From the NCBI GenBank assembly GCA_964556755.1, contig CAZKXI010000011.1, forward strand, positions 1 through 64,000: a stretch of DNA of 64,000 nt, in the 5' to 3' direction. The DNA is from UBA4085 sp964556755. GTDB taxonomy: Bacteria; Acidobacteriota; Aminicenantia; Aminicenantales; UBA4085. The position numbers and the translations under genes were made by a program. Numbering within the stretch: the first letter of the stretch is position 1; each line of letters opens with the position of its first letter. The notes beneath the pieces are model-generated. The model was not told where the DNA came from. It searched no databases and was given only the letters and a program-made list of their open reading frames with translations. Below are positions 1-8,472 of this stretch, in pieces.

Positions 1-350
1 CCGACGGCGAAATCGCGAGGGCGCAGCCTTTTTCCACATCTCTCTGAGGGGACCCAACGGGCGCCGAGGGATGTTTGAGCACGCGATAGTCCCACAGAGT
101 AGCGATGAAGTGGTAGATCTCGGAGGCCCCGTTCACCAGCCATGCGGAGTTCCGCAGGCGCCGAAGAGAGTTGTGGGAAAAGGCGAGATGCGCCCGAAGC
201 CGCCGGGCCGACACCTCTAACCGTCCCCCCGGAGATGGGAGAAGAACGCGGGCGAGAGGGGGAAGTGAGAAAAAATCCCCCGCCGAGCGTCTTCCTCATT
301 GTCGCGGGCGCTTCCGAAGCCCCGCGGTGAAGGCGAAAGGGCGGCGACAC
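1..350. other. left-edge stretch, no firm gene; possible dispersed-repeat copy
   Basis: No convincing complete gene. Read on the minus strand, two different frames stay open from about position 299 to the window edge; one begins with ATG at 299 but has no clear ribosome site. The minus-strand text at about 200-232 closely resembles the sequence just after the stop codon of the S9 peptidase (53809-53848), including a shared GAGGTGTCGGCCCGGCGG. I therefore suspect a dispersed non-coding repeat rather than a gene, although a partial minus-strand gene cut by the edge cannot be excluded. Confidence 0.35.
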
Positions 351-1346
351 ATGGGCGGCGAAATCGGAATCCTGGCCGGGGCGAGCGAGGCCTTCGCCCG
401 CATCCTGACCCTCATCGACAAGGTCCGGGACTTGGACGCCCCGGTCTTGATCGTGGGCGAGAGCGGCACGGGCAAGGAGCTCATCGCCCGCGAGATCCAC
501 AGCCGGAGCGGCCGGGCCGCCCGGCCCTTCGTGGCCGTCAACTGCTCGGCCATCCCCGAGCCCCTGCTCGAATCGGAGCTCTTCGGCCACGTCCGGGGCG
601 CCTTCACCGGGGCCATGCGCGACAAGCCGGGCCTGATCGAGGAGGCGGGGGCGGGGACCTTCTTCCTGGATGAGATCGGCGACCTCTCGCCGGCCCTCCA
701 GGCCAAGCTCCTGCGGGTCCTGCAGGAGCGCGAGCTGCGCCGGATCGGCGAGACCCGGACCCGCCCGGTCCAGGCCCGCTTCCTCAGCGCCACCAACCGC
801 GACCTGGAGCGGGAGATCGCCCGGGGCGCCTTCCGCGAGGACCTCTACTACCGGCTCAAGATCATCGTCGTCGAAGTGCCGCCGCTGCGCGAGAGGCAGG
901 CCGACCTTCTCTTCCTCCTGGACCGCTTCGCCGCCCGCTATGCCGCGGCCATGGGCCGGCCCAAGGTCGGCTTCGCCCCGAGCACGGTGGAGCTGTTCTT
1001 TCGATACGCCTGGCCGGGCAACGTCCGCGAGCTCCAGAACGAGGTCCAGCGAGCCGTCATCCTCTGCGGCGAGGACGGAATCGTGCGCCCCGAGCATCTC
1101 TCGCCCAAGCTCCTGCCCAGCTCCGCGGGCCCCGCGGGCGCCCCGGCCGGCACCTATGCCGAGGCCAAGTCCGAGTTCGTCCGGCGCTTCCTGCGGCAGG
1201 CCCTGGAGCGCTACGACTTCAACAAGGCCCGCACGGCCGAGAGCATCGGCTTGTCGCGCCAGGGGCTGTTCAAGCTGATCAAGCGCCACGGCATCGCTCC
1301 GGCCGGATCGGCCGGGCCGCCTTCCGGCGGCGGGCGGGTGAATTGA
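351..1346 (+). CDS. sigma-54-dependent Fis-family regulator without N-terminal sensor domain
   Basis: 331-aa bacterial enhancer-binding protein that would remodel sigma-54 RNA polymerase at -24/-12 promoters. The AAA+ domain starts almost at residue 1: Walker A GESGTGKE at about 37-44, the sigma-54 contact loop GAFTGA, Walker B FFLDEIGD, the arginine-rich FREDLYYRL segment and the WPGNVREL motif. A Fis-type helix-turn-helix (KARTAESIGLSRQGLFKLIK) lies near the C terminus. I chose ATG 351, preceded by AAAGG, because the in-frame extension back to 171 encodes only Arg/Pro-rich non-domain sequence. No receiver, GAF or PAS domain precedes the AAA+ module, so activity is probably constitutive or controlled in trans (PspF-like layout). 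Family assignment is firm; target genes are unknown. Confidence 0.88.
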   Translation: MGGEIGILAGASEAFARILTLIDKVRDLDAPVLIVGESGTGKELIAREIHSRSGRAARPFVAVNCSAIPEPLLESELFGHVRGAFTGAMRDKPGLIEEAGAGTFFLDEIGDLSPALQAKLLRVLQERELRRIGETRTRPVQARFLSATNRDLEREIARGAFREDLYYRLKIIVVEVPPLRERQADLLFLLDRFAARYAAAMGRPKVGFAPSTVELFFRYAWPGNVRELQNEVQRAVILCGEDGIVRPEHLSPKLLPSSAGPAGAPAGTYAEAKSEFVRRFLRQALERYDFNKARTAESIGLSRQGLFKLIKRHGIAPAGSAGPPSGGGRVN

Positions 1347-1351
1347 GGCCG

Positions 1352-1380
1352 TTGCCCCGCCGCCGGGCTTCTGGTAGATT
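1352..1380 (+). promoter_or_regulatory. sigma-70-type promoter, predicted leaderless
   Basis: TTGCCC (1352-1357), 17-nt spacer, TAGATT (1375-1380). Only 6 nt separate the -10 from the ATG at 1387, so transcription should start at or next to the start codon. Confidence 0.5.
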
Positions 1381-1386
1381 GGGCCC

Positions 1387-1635
1387 ATGAGCGACAAGGT
1401 CTTCGAGATCGTCTGCCCGCACTGCCGGACGACCCTCTGGATCGACGGGGAAGGCCGCAAGGTCCTGAAGACGGAGAAGGCGGCCAAGAAGAAGGAATCC
1501 CTCGACGACCTCCTGGCCAAGGAGAAAGAGAAGCGGGCCGGGATGGCGTCCAAGTTCGAGGCCACGGCCGCGCTGGAGCAGGAGAAGCTGAAGCAGGCCC
1601 GGGAGAAGTTCGAGAAAGCCCTTAAAAACGGCTGA
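1387..1635 (+). CDS. small CxxC protein with charged coiled-coil tail
   Basis: 82-aa protein of unknown function. The N-terminal 25 residues look like half of a zinc ribbon: VFEIVCPHCRTTLWIDGEGRKV, with a single CPHC pair. Two copies would be needed to make a full four-Cys zinc site. The rest is Lys/Glu-rich and predicted helical or coiled-coil, with no membrane segment. It follows the sigma-54 activator by about 40 nt but has its own predicted promoter and no obvious Shine-Dalgarno, in keeping with a leaderless mRNA. I do not recognise a named family beyond zinc-ribbon-like. Confidence 0.7.
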   Translation: MSDKVFEIVCPHCRTTLWIDGEGRKVLKTEKAAKKKESLDDLLAKEKEKRAGMASKFEATAALEQEKLKQAREKFEKALKNG

Positions 1636-1648
1636 AGCCATTTCCCGA

Positions 1649-1677
1649 TTTACAAGCCGGCCTTGTCCGCATAGAAT
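1649..1677 (+). promoter_or_regulatory. sigma-70-type promoter for the acyltransferase gene
   Basis: TTTACA (1649-1654), 17-nt spacer, TAGAAT (1672-1677). Predicted start of transcription is near 1684, giving a leader of about 15 nt that carries GAGG. Confidence 0.5.
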
Positions 1678-1698
1678 AGGCGCGACCGCGAGGTGGCC

Positions 1699-2478
1699 AT
1701 GCCGCGTTCCCGCCCGGACTATGATCTCGAGACCGAGTACCGGCGACTGCTGCCGGTCATCCGGCGCATCTGCCGCTTCGGCCTGCTGGGCAAGAGGATC
1801 GAGGTCTCCGGCCGCGACAACATCGTCGCCTCAGGGCCCAGTCTCCTGATCGGCAACCACATCGGGTCCTTCAAGGACGTGGCCGCCCTGTTCGCCGTCA
1901 TGCCGCGCCCCCTCTTCTTCAACGCCAACGCCCAGATCTTCACCCGCGAGGAGTTCAGCGCCCTGGTCCGCAAGCACCTCAAGCGGCACATGGGTCGCAT
2001 CGGCGGGGCCCTGGATTTCCTGCTCAATCCCTACAAGGCGCTGTTCGTGGACTACATCGCCTCCAACATCGCCCGGGTCGGGTCGATCCCGGTCCGGTTG
2101 TTGAGCGGGAAGCGCGAGGCGGTCGACCGCTGCATGGAGTACATGCGCCGGGGGAGGGCCGTCGTGTCCCTCCAGGGCCGCGGCCGCGTCGACAAGATGG
2201 CCCCCAACCCCTATGTCTGGCCGTTCGGGCGGGGCATCGCCTTCATCGCCCACGACCTCCTGGAGCGGGAGGGCCTGGACGTTCCGGTCACGCCGCTGGC
2301 CTTCTTCGGCAGCCATGTGGCCTGGCCGGTGCCCTTCACCATCCGCCTGAGCGTGGGCGCCCCGATGTACGCGCGCGACTACCTCGGCGGCGGGCGCGAC
2401 GCGTCCGTCCTGCGGTTCAAGGCGGCTCAGGAGGGGAGAGTGCGGGAGCTGTTCATGGACATCCTGCGCCGCCGCTGA
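1699..2478 (+). CDS. PlsC-like lysophospholipid/glycerophosphate acyltransferase
   Basis: 259-aa member of the PlsC/LPLAT family, which transfers acyl groups to glycerophosphate or lysophospholipid at the inner membrane. The catalytic HX4D box is visible as NHIGSFKD. The later substrate-binding block, normally EGTRS, appears here as SLQGRGRVDK, a divergent version. ATG 1699 is preferred because GAGG at 1690-1693 sits 5 nt upstream; the in-frame GTG at 1693 overlaps that ribosome site. No clear transmembrane anchor is seen. The acyl acceptor cannot be told from sequence. Confidence 0.8.
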   Translation: MPRSRPDYDLETEYRRLLPVIRRICRFGLLGKRIEVSGRDNIVASGPSLLIGNHIGSFKDVAALFAVMPRPLFFNANAQIFTREEFSALVRKHLKRHMGRIGGALDFLLNPYKALFVDYIASNIARVGSIPVRLLSGKREAVDRCMEYMRRGRAVVSLQGRGRVDKMAPNPYVWPFGRGIAFIAHDLLEREGLDVPVTPLAFFGSHVAWPVPFTIRLSVGAPMYARDYLGGGRDASVLRFKAAQEGRVRELFMDILRRR

Positions 2479-2520
2479 TCCCGCGGCCGCGAGGCCGATC
2501 CGTCCCGGAGGGAGCACGTC

Positions 2521-5500
2521 ATGACTCGAATCAAGCGCCCGGCCCTGATCGTGATCCTCCTGGCCCTGGCGGCCGGCTCATGCGCCCCCCGGACCCGGGT
2601 CCCCGCCGTCTACGTCCTCGCCGATGCCTCCCGCCTGGAGCGGCTGGCCGCCAGCGAGATCCGGCGCTACATGTATCTGGCGACCGGGGCTCTGCCCGAG
2701 ATCGTCGGCCTGACCGGGCTGGACGGGCTCAAGGCCGACGGCGTCGTGGTCCTCCGCGGCGCCCGCCTCCCGGCGGCCGGAGATCCCGTCGGCCAAGCCT
2801 GGTCGGGCTACGAGCCCGGCAAGGTCCCCGAGATGGGGGCGGAGGACTACATCCTGAAGACCGTCCACGCCGGTCGGCGGACCTATCTTCTGGCCGCGGG
2901 GGGGGACGGTCCCGGCGTCCTGTACGCCGCCTATGCCCTGGCCGAGAAGCTCGGCGTCCGCTTCTTCCTGGAGGGCGACGTGGTGCCCGACGAGCGCGTT
3001 CCGGCCCGTCTGCCCGAGCTGGACGAGACGGGCCGGCCCCTCTTCGCCCTGCGCGGCATCCAGCCTTTCCACGACTTCGCCGAGGGGCCGGACTGGTGGA
3101 GCGGCGACGACTACAAGGCCGTGCTGGGCCAGCTGCCGAAGCTGAGGATGAACTTCTTCGGGCTGCACACCTATCCGGAAGGCAACCCCAACGCCGAGCC
3201 GCTGGTCTGGATCGGGCCGGCGGAGGACTTCTGGCCGGACGGGCGCGTGACCTTCGCCTACCCGTCCAGCTGGCAGAACACCTTGCGCTCCAACAAGGGC
3301 TCGCACAACTGGGGCTACCGCCCCAAGCCGACCGGGCGCTTCCGGCTCGGCGCGGCCGGCCTGTTCGAGCGCGACGACTACGGCAGCGAGGCTCAGATCG
3401 GCCTCATGCCCGAGCCGGCCGGCGTCGAAGCCTCCAGCGAGCTCTTCAATCGCACCGCCGCCATGCTCGGCGGCGCCTTCACCCTGGCCCGCGGGCTGGG
3501 CGTGCGGATCTGCGTCGGGACCGAGACGCCCCTGACCGTCCCGGCCGCGGTCCGGGACCGGCTGAAGAAGCTGGGCAAGGACGCGGGCAAGCCCGAGACG
3601 ATTCGGGAGCTCTACCGGGGGATGTTCCGGCGCCTGGCGGCGGCGCTGCCGGTGGACTACTACTGGCTTTGGACGACCGAGAGCTGGACCTGGTCGGACG
3701 CCTCGCCGGCCGCGATCGAAGCGGTGATGACCGACCTGGACATGGCCGTCCAGGCCGCCCGGGACGTCGCGGCCGGCTTCTCGCTGGCCACCTGCGGCTG
3801 GGTCCTGGGGCCGCCGAGCGACAGGACGCTCTTCGACGCCCGCTTGCCGAAGGAAGTGGCCCTCAGCTGCATCAACCGCGAGGTCGGCAAGGCCCCGGTG
3901 GATCCCGCCTTCGCCCGCATCGCCGGCCGCTCCAAGTGGGTCATCCCCTGGCTCGAGGACGATCCGGCGCTGACCTCGCCCCAGCTCTGGGCCGGCCGGA
4001 TGCGCCGCGACGCCGTCGACGCGCTCCGCTTCGGCTGCGACGGCCTCTTCGGCATCCACTGGCGGACGCGGATCCTCTCGCCCAACGTCATGGCCCTGTC
4101 GCGGGCCGCCTGGGACCAGAGCTGGAACACCCTGTCCTCGGACTTCGCCGGCCTGGTCGGCCCGGTCAACGGCCGGTTCGTCCGGGCTCCCGCGGGGGCC
4201 ATGGCCGCGGAGGGCGAGGCCTCCGTCTACGCCGACGTCCGCGACCGGGTTTCGGGCTACCGCCTGCTGGTTCCGAAGGGGCGCTACGACCTGACCCTTC
4301 AGCTCTGCGAGACCGAGATCGATCGCCAAGGGGGACGCGTCTTCGACGTGATGGTCCAGGGCCGCAAGGCGGCGGAGGCCGTCGACATCTTCGCCCGGGC
4401 CGGACGCTACAAGCCCTATGACATCGTCGTCCGCGGGATCGAGGTCGTGGACGGCCGCCTGACGGTCGACTTCGGCGACCGCATCCACTATCCGTCGCTG
4501 GCCGGGCTGAAGGTCGAGGGGACGGCGGCGTCCGGGGCTTCCTTCGTCAAGAAGATCAATTGCGGCGGCCCGGCCGTGGCCGGCTACGACGCCGACTGGC
4601 CGGAGACGCCGCGCTCTCTCCCGGCCGAGGACCTCTATCTGGATTGGGCCCGGGCCCAGTTCGGCCGCGGCGCGGACGCGGAGATCGCGGCCCTGTTCGC
4701 CCGCCTGGACGGCCGCCTGCCGATGCCCGTGCAGTGGACCGACGGGCCCGGAGGCATCCGGCCGGATGCCAGGCCCTGGGCCGAAGTCGGGCCCGGCTAC
4801 GCCTTCGTCGACGAGCTGGCCGCCCTCGGTCCGCGCATCCAGGGGGCGGGCTCGCGGGCCCGCTTCGACTATTGGCTCAGGAATTTCGAGACCATGCGCG
4901 AGACGGCCCGCCTCCAATGCCTGTGGGCCGAGTACAACGCCGCCCGGGACAAGGCCAAGACCGGGACGGACGCGGCGGCCCGCCGGAAGGCGGCCCAGGA
5001 GCGGCTGGTGCCCCTGCGATTGGAGATGGTCAAGCCGCTGCGGTCGATCTGGACGAACCTCCTGGCCACGGTCTCCAATTCCGGCGAGATGGGGACGATC
5101 GCCAACTGGGAGCAGCACCTCCTGCCGCCGGCCTTCGAGGAGCCGGGCGAAGAGCTGATCGGGCTGCTGGGCGGGCCTCTGCCCTCTTACGCCGACCTGC
5201 CCTCTCTCTACGAGGGCCCGCCCCGGGTCTTCGTGCCGACCCTGCGCGGCGGCGTGGAGGAGGGCGAGTCGCTGACGGTGCGGGCTGTCGTCCTGGCGGC
5301 CACGCCCGTCGATGCCGTCGTGCTGCGCTGGCGCCCGCTGGGCCGGGGCGAGTACGCGGCGATCCCCATGGAGCATGTCGCCCGGGGCGTCTACAAGGCC
5401 TCGCTCCCCGAGGCCGGCCAGGACATGGAGTACTACATTGAGGCCCGGACGGACGATAAGACGCTCTCTTTTCCCGTCACCGCGCCGGCCCTGAACCAGA

Positions 5501-5526
5501 CGGTCGTCGTCATGTCGAGAAGCTGA
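2521..5526 (+). CDS. large lipoprotein, DUF4838/GH67-N-like with malectin-like domain
   Basis: 1001-aa exported protein. The N terminus is a lipoprotein signal with lipobox LAAGSC. Residues about 30-170 resemble the alpha-glucuronidase (GH67) N-terminal domain that precedes DUF4838: ASEIRRYMYLATG, followed by EDYILKTV and GPGVLYAAYALAEKLGVRFF. The central part (about 180-540) is barrel-like, with Trp/Glu/Asp-rich motifs typical of glycosidase relatives. About 570-670 looks like a malectin-type carbohydrate-binding domain (FDVMVQGRKAAEAVDIFARAG). The C-terminal 90 residues look like a beta-sandwich. Likely role: binding or hydrolysis of uronic-acid-containing or other complex glycans at the cell surface. 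Enzymatic activity is inferred. RBS GGAGGGAGC precedes ATG 2521. Confidence 0.75.
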   Translation: MTRIKRPALIVILLALAAGSCAPRTRVPAVYVLADASRLERLAASEIRRYMYLATGALPEIVGLTGLDGLKADGVVVLRGARLPAAGDPVGQAWSGYEPGKVPEMGAEDYILKTVHAGRRTYLLAAGGDGPGVLYAAYALAEKLGVRFFLEGDVVPDERVPARLPELDETGRPLFALRGIQPFHDFAEGPDWWSGDDYKAVLGQLPKLRMNFFGLHTYPEGNPNAEPLVWIGPAEDFWPDGRVTFAYPSSWQNTLRSNKGSHNWGYRPKPTGRFRLGAAGLFERDDYGSEAQIGLMPEPAGVEASSELFNRTAAMLGGAFTLARGLGVRICVGTETPLTVPAAVRDRLKKLGKDAGKPETIRELYRGMFRRLAAALPVDYYWLWTTESWTWSDASPAAIEAVMTDLDMAVQAARDVAAGFSLATCGWVLGPPSDRTLFDARLPKEVALSCINREVGKAPVDPAFARIAGRSKWVIPWLEDDPALTSPQLWAGRMRRDAVDALRFGCDGLFGIHWRTRILSPNVMALSRAAWDQSWNTLSSDFAGLVGPVNGRFVRAPAGAMAAEGEASVYADVRDRVSGYRLLVPKGRYDLTLQLCETEIDRQGGRVFDVMVQGRKAAEAVDIFARAGRYKPYDIVVRGIEVVDGRLTVDFGDRIHYPSLAGLKVEGTAASGASFVKKINCGGPAVAGYDADWPETPRSLPAEDLYLDWARAQFGRGADAEIAALFARLDGRLPMPVQWTDGPGGIRPDARPWAEVGPGYAFVDELAALGPRIQGAGSRARFDYWLRNFETMRETARLQCLWAEYNAARDKAKTGTDAAARRKAAQERLVPLRLEMVKPLRSIWTNLLATVSNSGEMGTIANWEQHLLPPAFEEPGEELIGLLGGPLPSYADLPSLYEGPPRVFVPTLRGGVEEGESLTVRAVVLAATPVDAVVLRWRPLGRGEYAAIPMEHVARGVYKASLPEAGQDMEYYIEARTDDKTLSFPVTAPALNQTVVVMSRS

Positions 5527-5545
5527 CGATTCGGGGGAGTGACGC

Positions 5546-5770
5546 GTGCCCTATGGGATCATCGGCGACGGGCTGGCCCTGATCGTCGCGGTCGTCGCGT
5601 TCCTTCAAGCGGGCTTGAAAGGACGGATCGTGATCGCCGGCCTGATGGGATCGGCTTTTCTCCTCCCCTCGCTCATCGGCGGGGAGAACACGGGCTATAT
5701 CTTCATGGCCGTCCGGGCGGTGATCGCCATCGGCTGCTACCTCTCGATCCGCATCAACAACGCGGTTTAG
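5546..5770 (+). CDS. small membrane protein (74 aa)
   Basis: Starts at GTG 5546 with GGGGGAG 6 nt upstream, 20 nt after the DUF4838-like gene, so probably co-transcribed with it. Mostly hydrophobic, with about three short membrane segments (GLALIVAVVAFLQAGL, RIVIAGLMGSAFLLPSL, YIFMAVRAVIAIGCYLSI). No family recognised and no catalytic motif. Function unknown. Confidence 0.65.
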   Translation: MPYGIIGDGLALIVAVVAFLQAGLKGRIVIAGLMGSAFLLPSLIGGENTGYIFMAVRAVIAIGCYLSIRINNAV

Positions 5771-5786
5771 GGGCCGATCGCCGCGG

Positions 5787-7121
5787 CTAGGCGCCGGGCC
5801 GGGCCCAGCGCCGCTCGATCTCTTCCAGGCTCCGTCCCTTGGTCTCCGGCAGGAAGGCGGCGATGACGGCGAAGTTGAGGACGCACATCCCGGCGTACAT
5901 CCAGAAGGCGAAGGACTCCTTGAGCGTGTCGGCGATGACCGGGAAGGACAGCGAGACGGCGAAGTCGGCCAGCCACAGAGCGAAGGTGGCGATGGCCATG
6001 GCCCGGCCGCGGACCCGGGTGGGGAAGATCTCGGCGATGACCACCCAGACGATGGGGCCCAGGGTCATGGCGAAGAAGGCCACGTAGAGCAGGGTGAAGA
6101 GCAGGATCAAGCCGCCCGAGAAGAGCTGGAACTTGAAGGCCGCGCCCAGCAGGACGGCCGAGATCCCCATGCCGGCCGAGCCGGCCAGGAGGAGGGGCTT
6201 GCGCCCGATCCTGTCGACCAGGGCGATGGCCACCAGGGTGAAGAGCACGTTGACGACGCCGATGACGGTCGACTGGAGCAGAGCCGAGGCCCGGGCCAGG
6301 CCGGCCGCCTCGAAGAAGCGGGGCGAATAGTAGATGACGGCGTTGATGCCGGTCGTCTGCTGGAAGATGGCCAGGAAGACGCCGAGCAGGAGGGCCCGCC
6401 GCAGGCCGGGCTTGAACAGCTCCCGGATCGAGCCCCCCTCCAGCGCCAGCGCTTCGCGGATGGAGCGGGCCTCCGCCTCCGCGACCGCGGGGCCGTTGAG
6501 GCGCTCCAGGATGCCCCGGGCCTCCTCCTCCCGGCCCTGCTTGATCAGCCAGCGGGGGCTTTCGGGCACGCCCAGGACGAAGGCGAAGAAGACGATCGCC
6601 GGCAGGGCCCCGGTGGCGAACATCCAGCGCCAGCTGGCCGCGCCGGCTCCGAGCAAGGCCCAGGAGACGAAGTAGGACAGCAGGATGCCCGTGACGATGG
6701 CCAGCTGGTTGACCGAGACCAGGGCGCCGCGGATGCGCGGGGGAGCCGCCTCCGAGATGTAGAGCGGGGAGACGATCGAGACCGAGCCGATGGCCAGGCC
6801 GCCGATGAAGCGGAAGATCAGGAACTGGACCAGGCTCTGCGGCAGGGCGCAGCCGAGGGAGGAGACGAAGAACAGGACGGCCGCAACCAGCATGAAGCGC
6901 CGCCGCCCGAGGCGGTCGCTGACGGCGCCGGCCACGGCCGCCCCGATCATGCAGCCGACGAGGACGATGCTGACGGCCAGGCCCTCGCCGAAGGCGGACA
7001 GGGCGAAGCGCTCCTTGAGGAAGCGGGTGGCCCCGGCGATGATGGCCGTGTCGAAGCCGAAGAGCAGGCCGCCCAGCGCGGCGACCACCGAGATGTAGAG
7101 GGCGTAGGCCCGGGCCTTCAT
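5787..7121 (-). CDS. MFS sugar transporter (sugar porter family)
   Basis: 444-aa, 12-helix major facilitator of the XylE/GalP/GLUT type, a proton-coupled or facilitative sugar importer. Family signatures are all present: GFDTAIIAGA in helix 1, DRLGRRR in loop 2-3, PESPRWL after helix 6, QQTTGINAVIYYSP in helix 7, DRIGRKPLL in loop 8-9 and PETKGRSLEEIE after helix 12. Its ATG overlaps the stop of the upstream URO-D-like gene by ATGA, so the two are translationally coupled. Substrate is a hexose or pentose by family; the exact sugar is not predictable. Confidence 0.92.
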   Translation of the reverse strand: MKARAYALYISVVAALGGLLFGFDTAIIAGATRFLKERFALSAFGEGLAVSIVLVGCMIGAAVAGAVSDRLGRRRFMLVAAVLFFVSSLGCALPQSLVQFLIFRFIGGLAIGSVSIVSPLYISEAAPPRIRGALVSVNQLAIVTGILLSYFVSWALLGAGAASWRWMFATGALPAIVFFAFVLGVPESPRWLIKQGREEEARGILERLNGPAVAEAEARSIREALALEGGSIRELFKPGLRRALLLGVFLAIFQQTTGINAVIYYSPRFFEAAGLARASALLQSTVIGVVNVLFTLVAIALVDRIGRKPLLLAGSAGMGISAVLLGAAFKFQLFSGGLILLFTLLYVAFFAMTLGPIVWVVIAEIFPTRVRGRAMAIATFALWLADFAVSLSFPVIADTLKESFAFWMYAGMCVLNFAVIAAFLPETKGRSLEEIERRWARPGA

Positions 7122-8368
7122 GGCCGCCCCCGGAGGGCCTCGAAGAGGGCGATGGCGTTGGCCGGCGGCACGTTGGCCTGGATGTTGTGGACGGCGTTGA
7201 AGACGTAGCCCCCGCCGCGGCCGAAGATGTCCAGGCGGCGGCGGACCTCGTCGCGGACCTGGTCGGGAGTGCCGAACATGAGCGTCTTCTGGGTGTCGAC
7301 GCCGCCGCCCCAGAAGACGATGTCCCGGCCGTAGACGTCCTTGAGCCGCTCGGCGGCCATCCCGGCGGCCGAGACCTGGACGGGATTGAGGATGTCGAAG
7401 CCCGCCTCGATCAGCGAGGGGATGAGCGGCTCGACGGCGCCGCAGGTGTGCTTAAAGGTCTTCCAGGGCGTGTGGGCGTGGATCCAGCCGTTGATCCGCT
7501 TGTAGTGGGGCATGTAGAGGGAGCGGAAGGAGGGCACCGAGCAGAAGGTCGACTGCTGGGTGCCGAAGTCCGTGCCGCAGACGAAGACGACGTCGACCCG
7601 GTCCTTGACCCGGGCGGCGATCCTCTCCAGGTTGGCCAGGCCGATGTCGACCTGCTTCTCGAAGATGCGGTGGAGGTGCTCGGGGCGGGTCACGGTCGAG
7701 ACGTACCACTCCTCGACGTCGCGGATGCCCCGCGGATTCGTCATGAAGGGGCCGGGGACGAGGGCGATGTCGCCGATGGCCAGGCCGCCGAAGGTGGCCA
7801 GGACGGCCCGGCCGGAAGCGGCCGCCTCGCGGGTCCGGGCGTCGAAGTGGTCGAGGTCGGCCTCGGAGATGGGGCCGAACTCCTCCAGGTTGTCGGCCGG
7901 ATCGAGCCGGTCGTCGTCGATCGGCGGCTGGCGGATGATGGAGTCGAAGAACCAGCCGCCCTTGGGCAGCCGGCCGGACGGCGGGACGGAGGTGTCGCCC
8001 TTGGGAAAGACCAGCGTGTCACCGTTGCCGTCCTTGACCCACCGGAAACGGCCCGACATCAGGACTTCGGTCCCGTCATCCAGCCGCCAGGGCGTCCAAT
8101 CCTCGTTGCGGTAGCCGAACATGGTCTCGGGGCCGAAGACGCCGTCCACGTCCAGGCCGAGGGCCTGCTTGAGGTCCTCCTCCACCAGGCCCAGCATCTG
8201 GTAGGGCTCGTGGACCTTGACCGGGCCGGGAGCGAGGCCGTAGTGTTCGCGCAGGGCGCCGACGATCTTGACGTGGATGCCGGTCACCGACGAGGCGCCG
8301 AAGTCGACGGGCACGCGGTCGGGCTCGCGGTGAGCCAGGGCGGCGAGGACGCGCTCCTTGCTGGTCAT
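7118..8368 (-). CDS. uroporphyrinogen decarboxylase/MtaA-like family protein
   Basis: 416 aa from ATG 8368, chosen because AAGGAGAG lies 6 nt upstream; an in-frame extension to 8419 would run through the predicted promoter. The N-terminal block MTSKERVLAALAHREPDRVPVDFG is the hallmark of the URO-D superfamily branch that includes corrinoid methyltransferases. FKHTCGAVEPLIPSLIEAGFDILNPVQ carries the His-x-Cys zinc-binding motif of MtaA/CmuA-type enzymes rather than true HemE. Role is therefore likelier methyl transfer or metabolite processing than heme synthesis. Coupling to a sugar permease suggests catabolism of a specific imported compound; that is inference. Confidence 0.82.
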   Translation of the reverse strand: MTSKERVLAALAHREPDRVPVDFGASSVTGIHVKIVGALREHYGLAPGPVKVHEPYQMLGLVEEDLKQALGLDVDGVFGPETMFGYRNEDWTPWRLDDGTEVLMSGRFRWVKDGNGDTLVFPKGDTSVPPSGRLPKGGWFFDSIIRQPPIDDDRLDPADNLEEFGPISEADLDHFDARTREAAASGRAVLATFGGLAIGDIALVPGPFMTNPRGIRDVEEWYVSTVTRPEHLHRIFEKQVDIGLANLERIAARVKDRVDVVFVCGTDFGTQQSTFCSVPSFRSLYMPHYKRINGWIHAHTPWKTFKHTCGAVEPLIPSLIEAGFDILNPVQVSAAGMAAERLKDVYGRDIVFWGGGVDTQKTLMFGTPDQVRDEVRRRLDIFGRGGGYVFNAVHNIQANVPPANAIALFEALRGRP

Positions 8369-8390
8369 GGGGCTCTCCTTGTCGGGCCCC

Positions 8391-8419
8391 AGATTACCGA
8401 TTTCGGGGGGGCTTTGCAA
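8391..8419 (-). promoter_or_regulatory. promoter for the URO-D/MFS operon
   Basis: On the minus strand: TTGCAA (8419-8414), 17-nt spacer, TAATCT (8396-8391). Start codon at 8368, leader about 16 nt with AAGGAGAG. Confidence 0.5.
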
Positions 8420-8433
8420 ACGGGCGGGGCGCG

Positions 8434-8463
8434 TTGACCGGGCGGGCGCGGGCGGCCTATGAT
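8434..8463 (+). promoter_or_regulatory. promoter for the LpxR-like gene
   Basis: TTGACC (8434-8439), 18-nt spacer, TATGAT (8458-8463). Nine nt separate the -10 from ATG 8473, so the leader is nearly absent. Confidence 0.5.
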
Positions 8464-8472
8464 GGTCGGGAC

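Noticed and set aside
2578..5376. Very long open frame (932 codons) antisense to the DUF4838-like gene
   Set aside because: Pro/Arg/Gly/Ala-biased translation with no domain; a GC-rich third-position shadow of the real gene.
7118..8368. HemE (true uroporphyrinogen decarboxylase)
   Set aside because: The His-x-Cys motif and N-terminal block match the MtaA-like branch, and no haem genes are adjacent.
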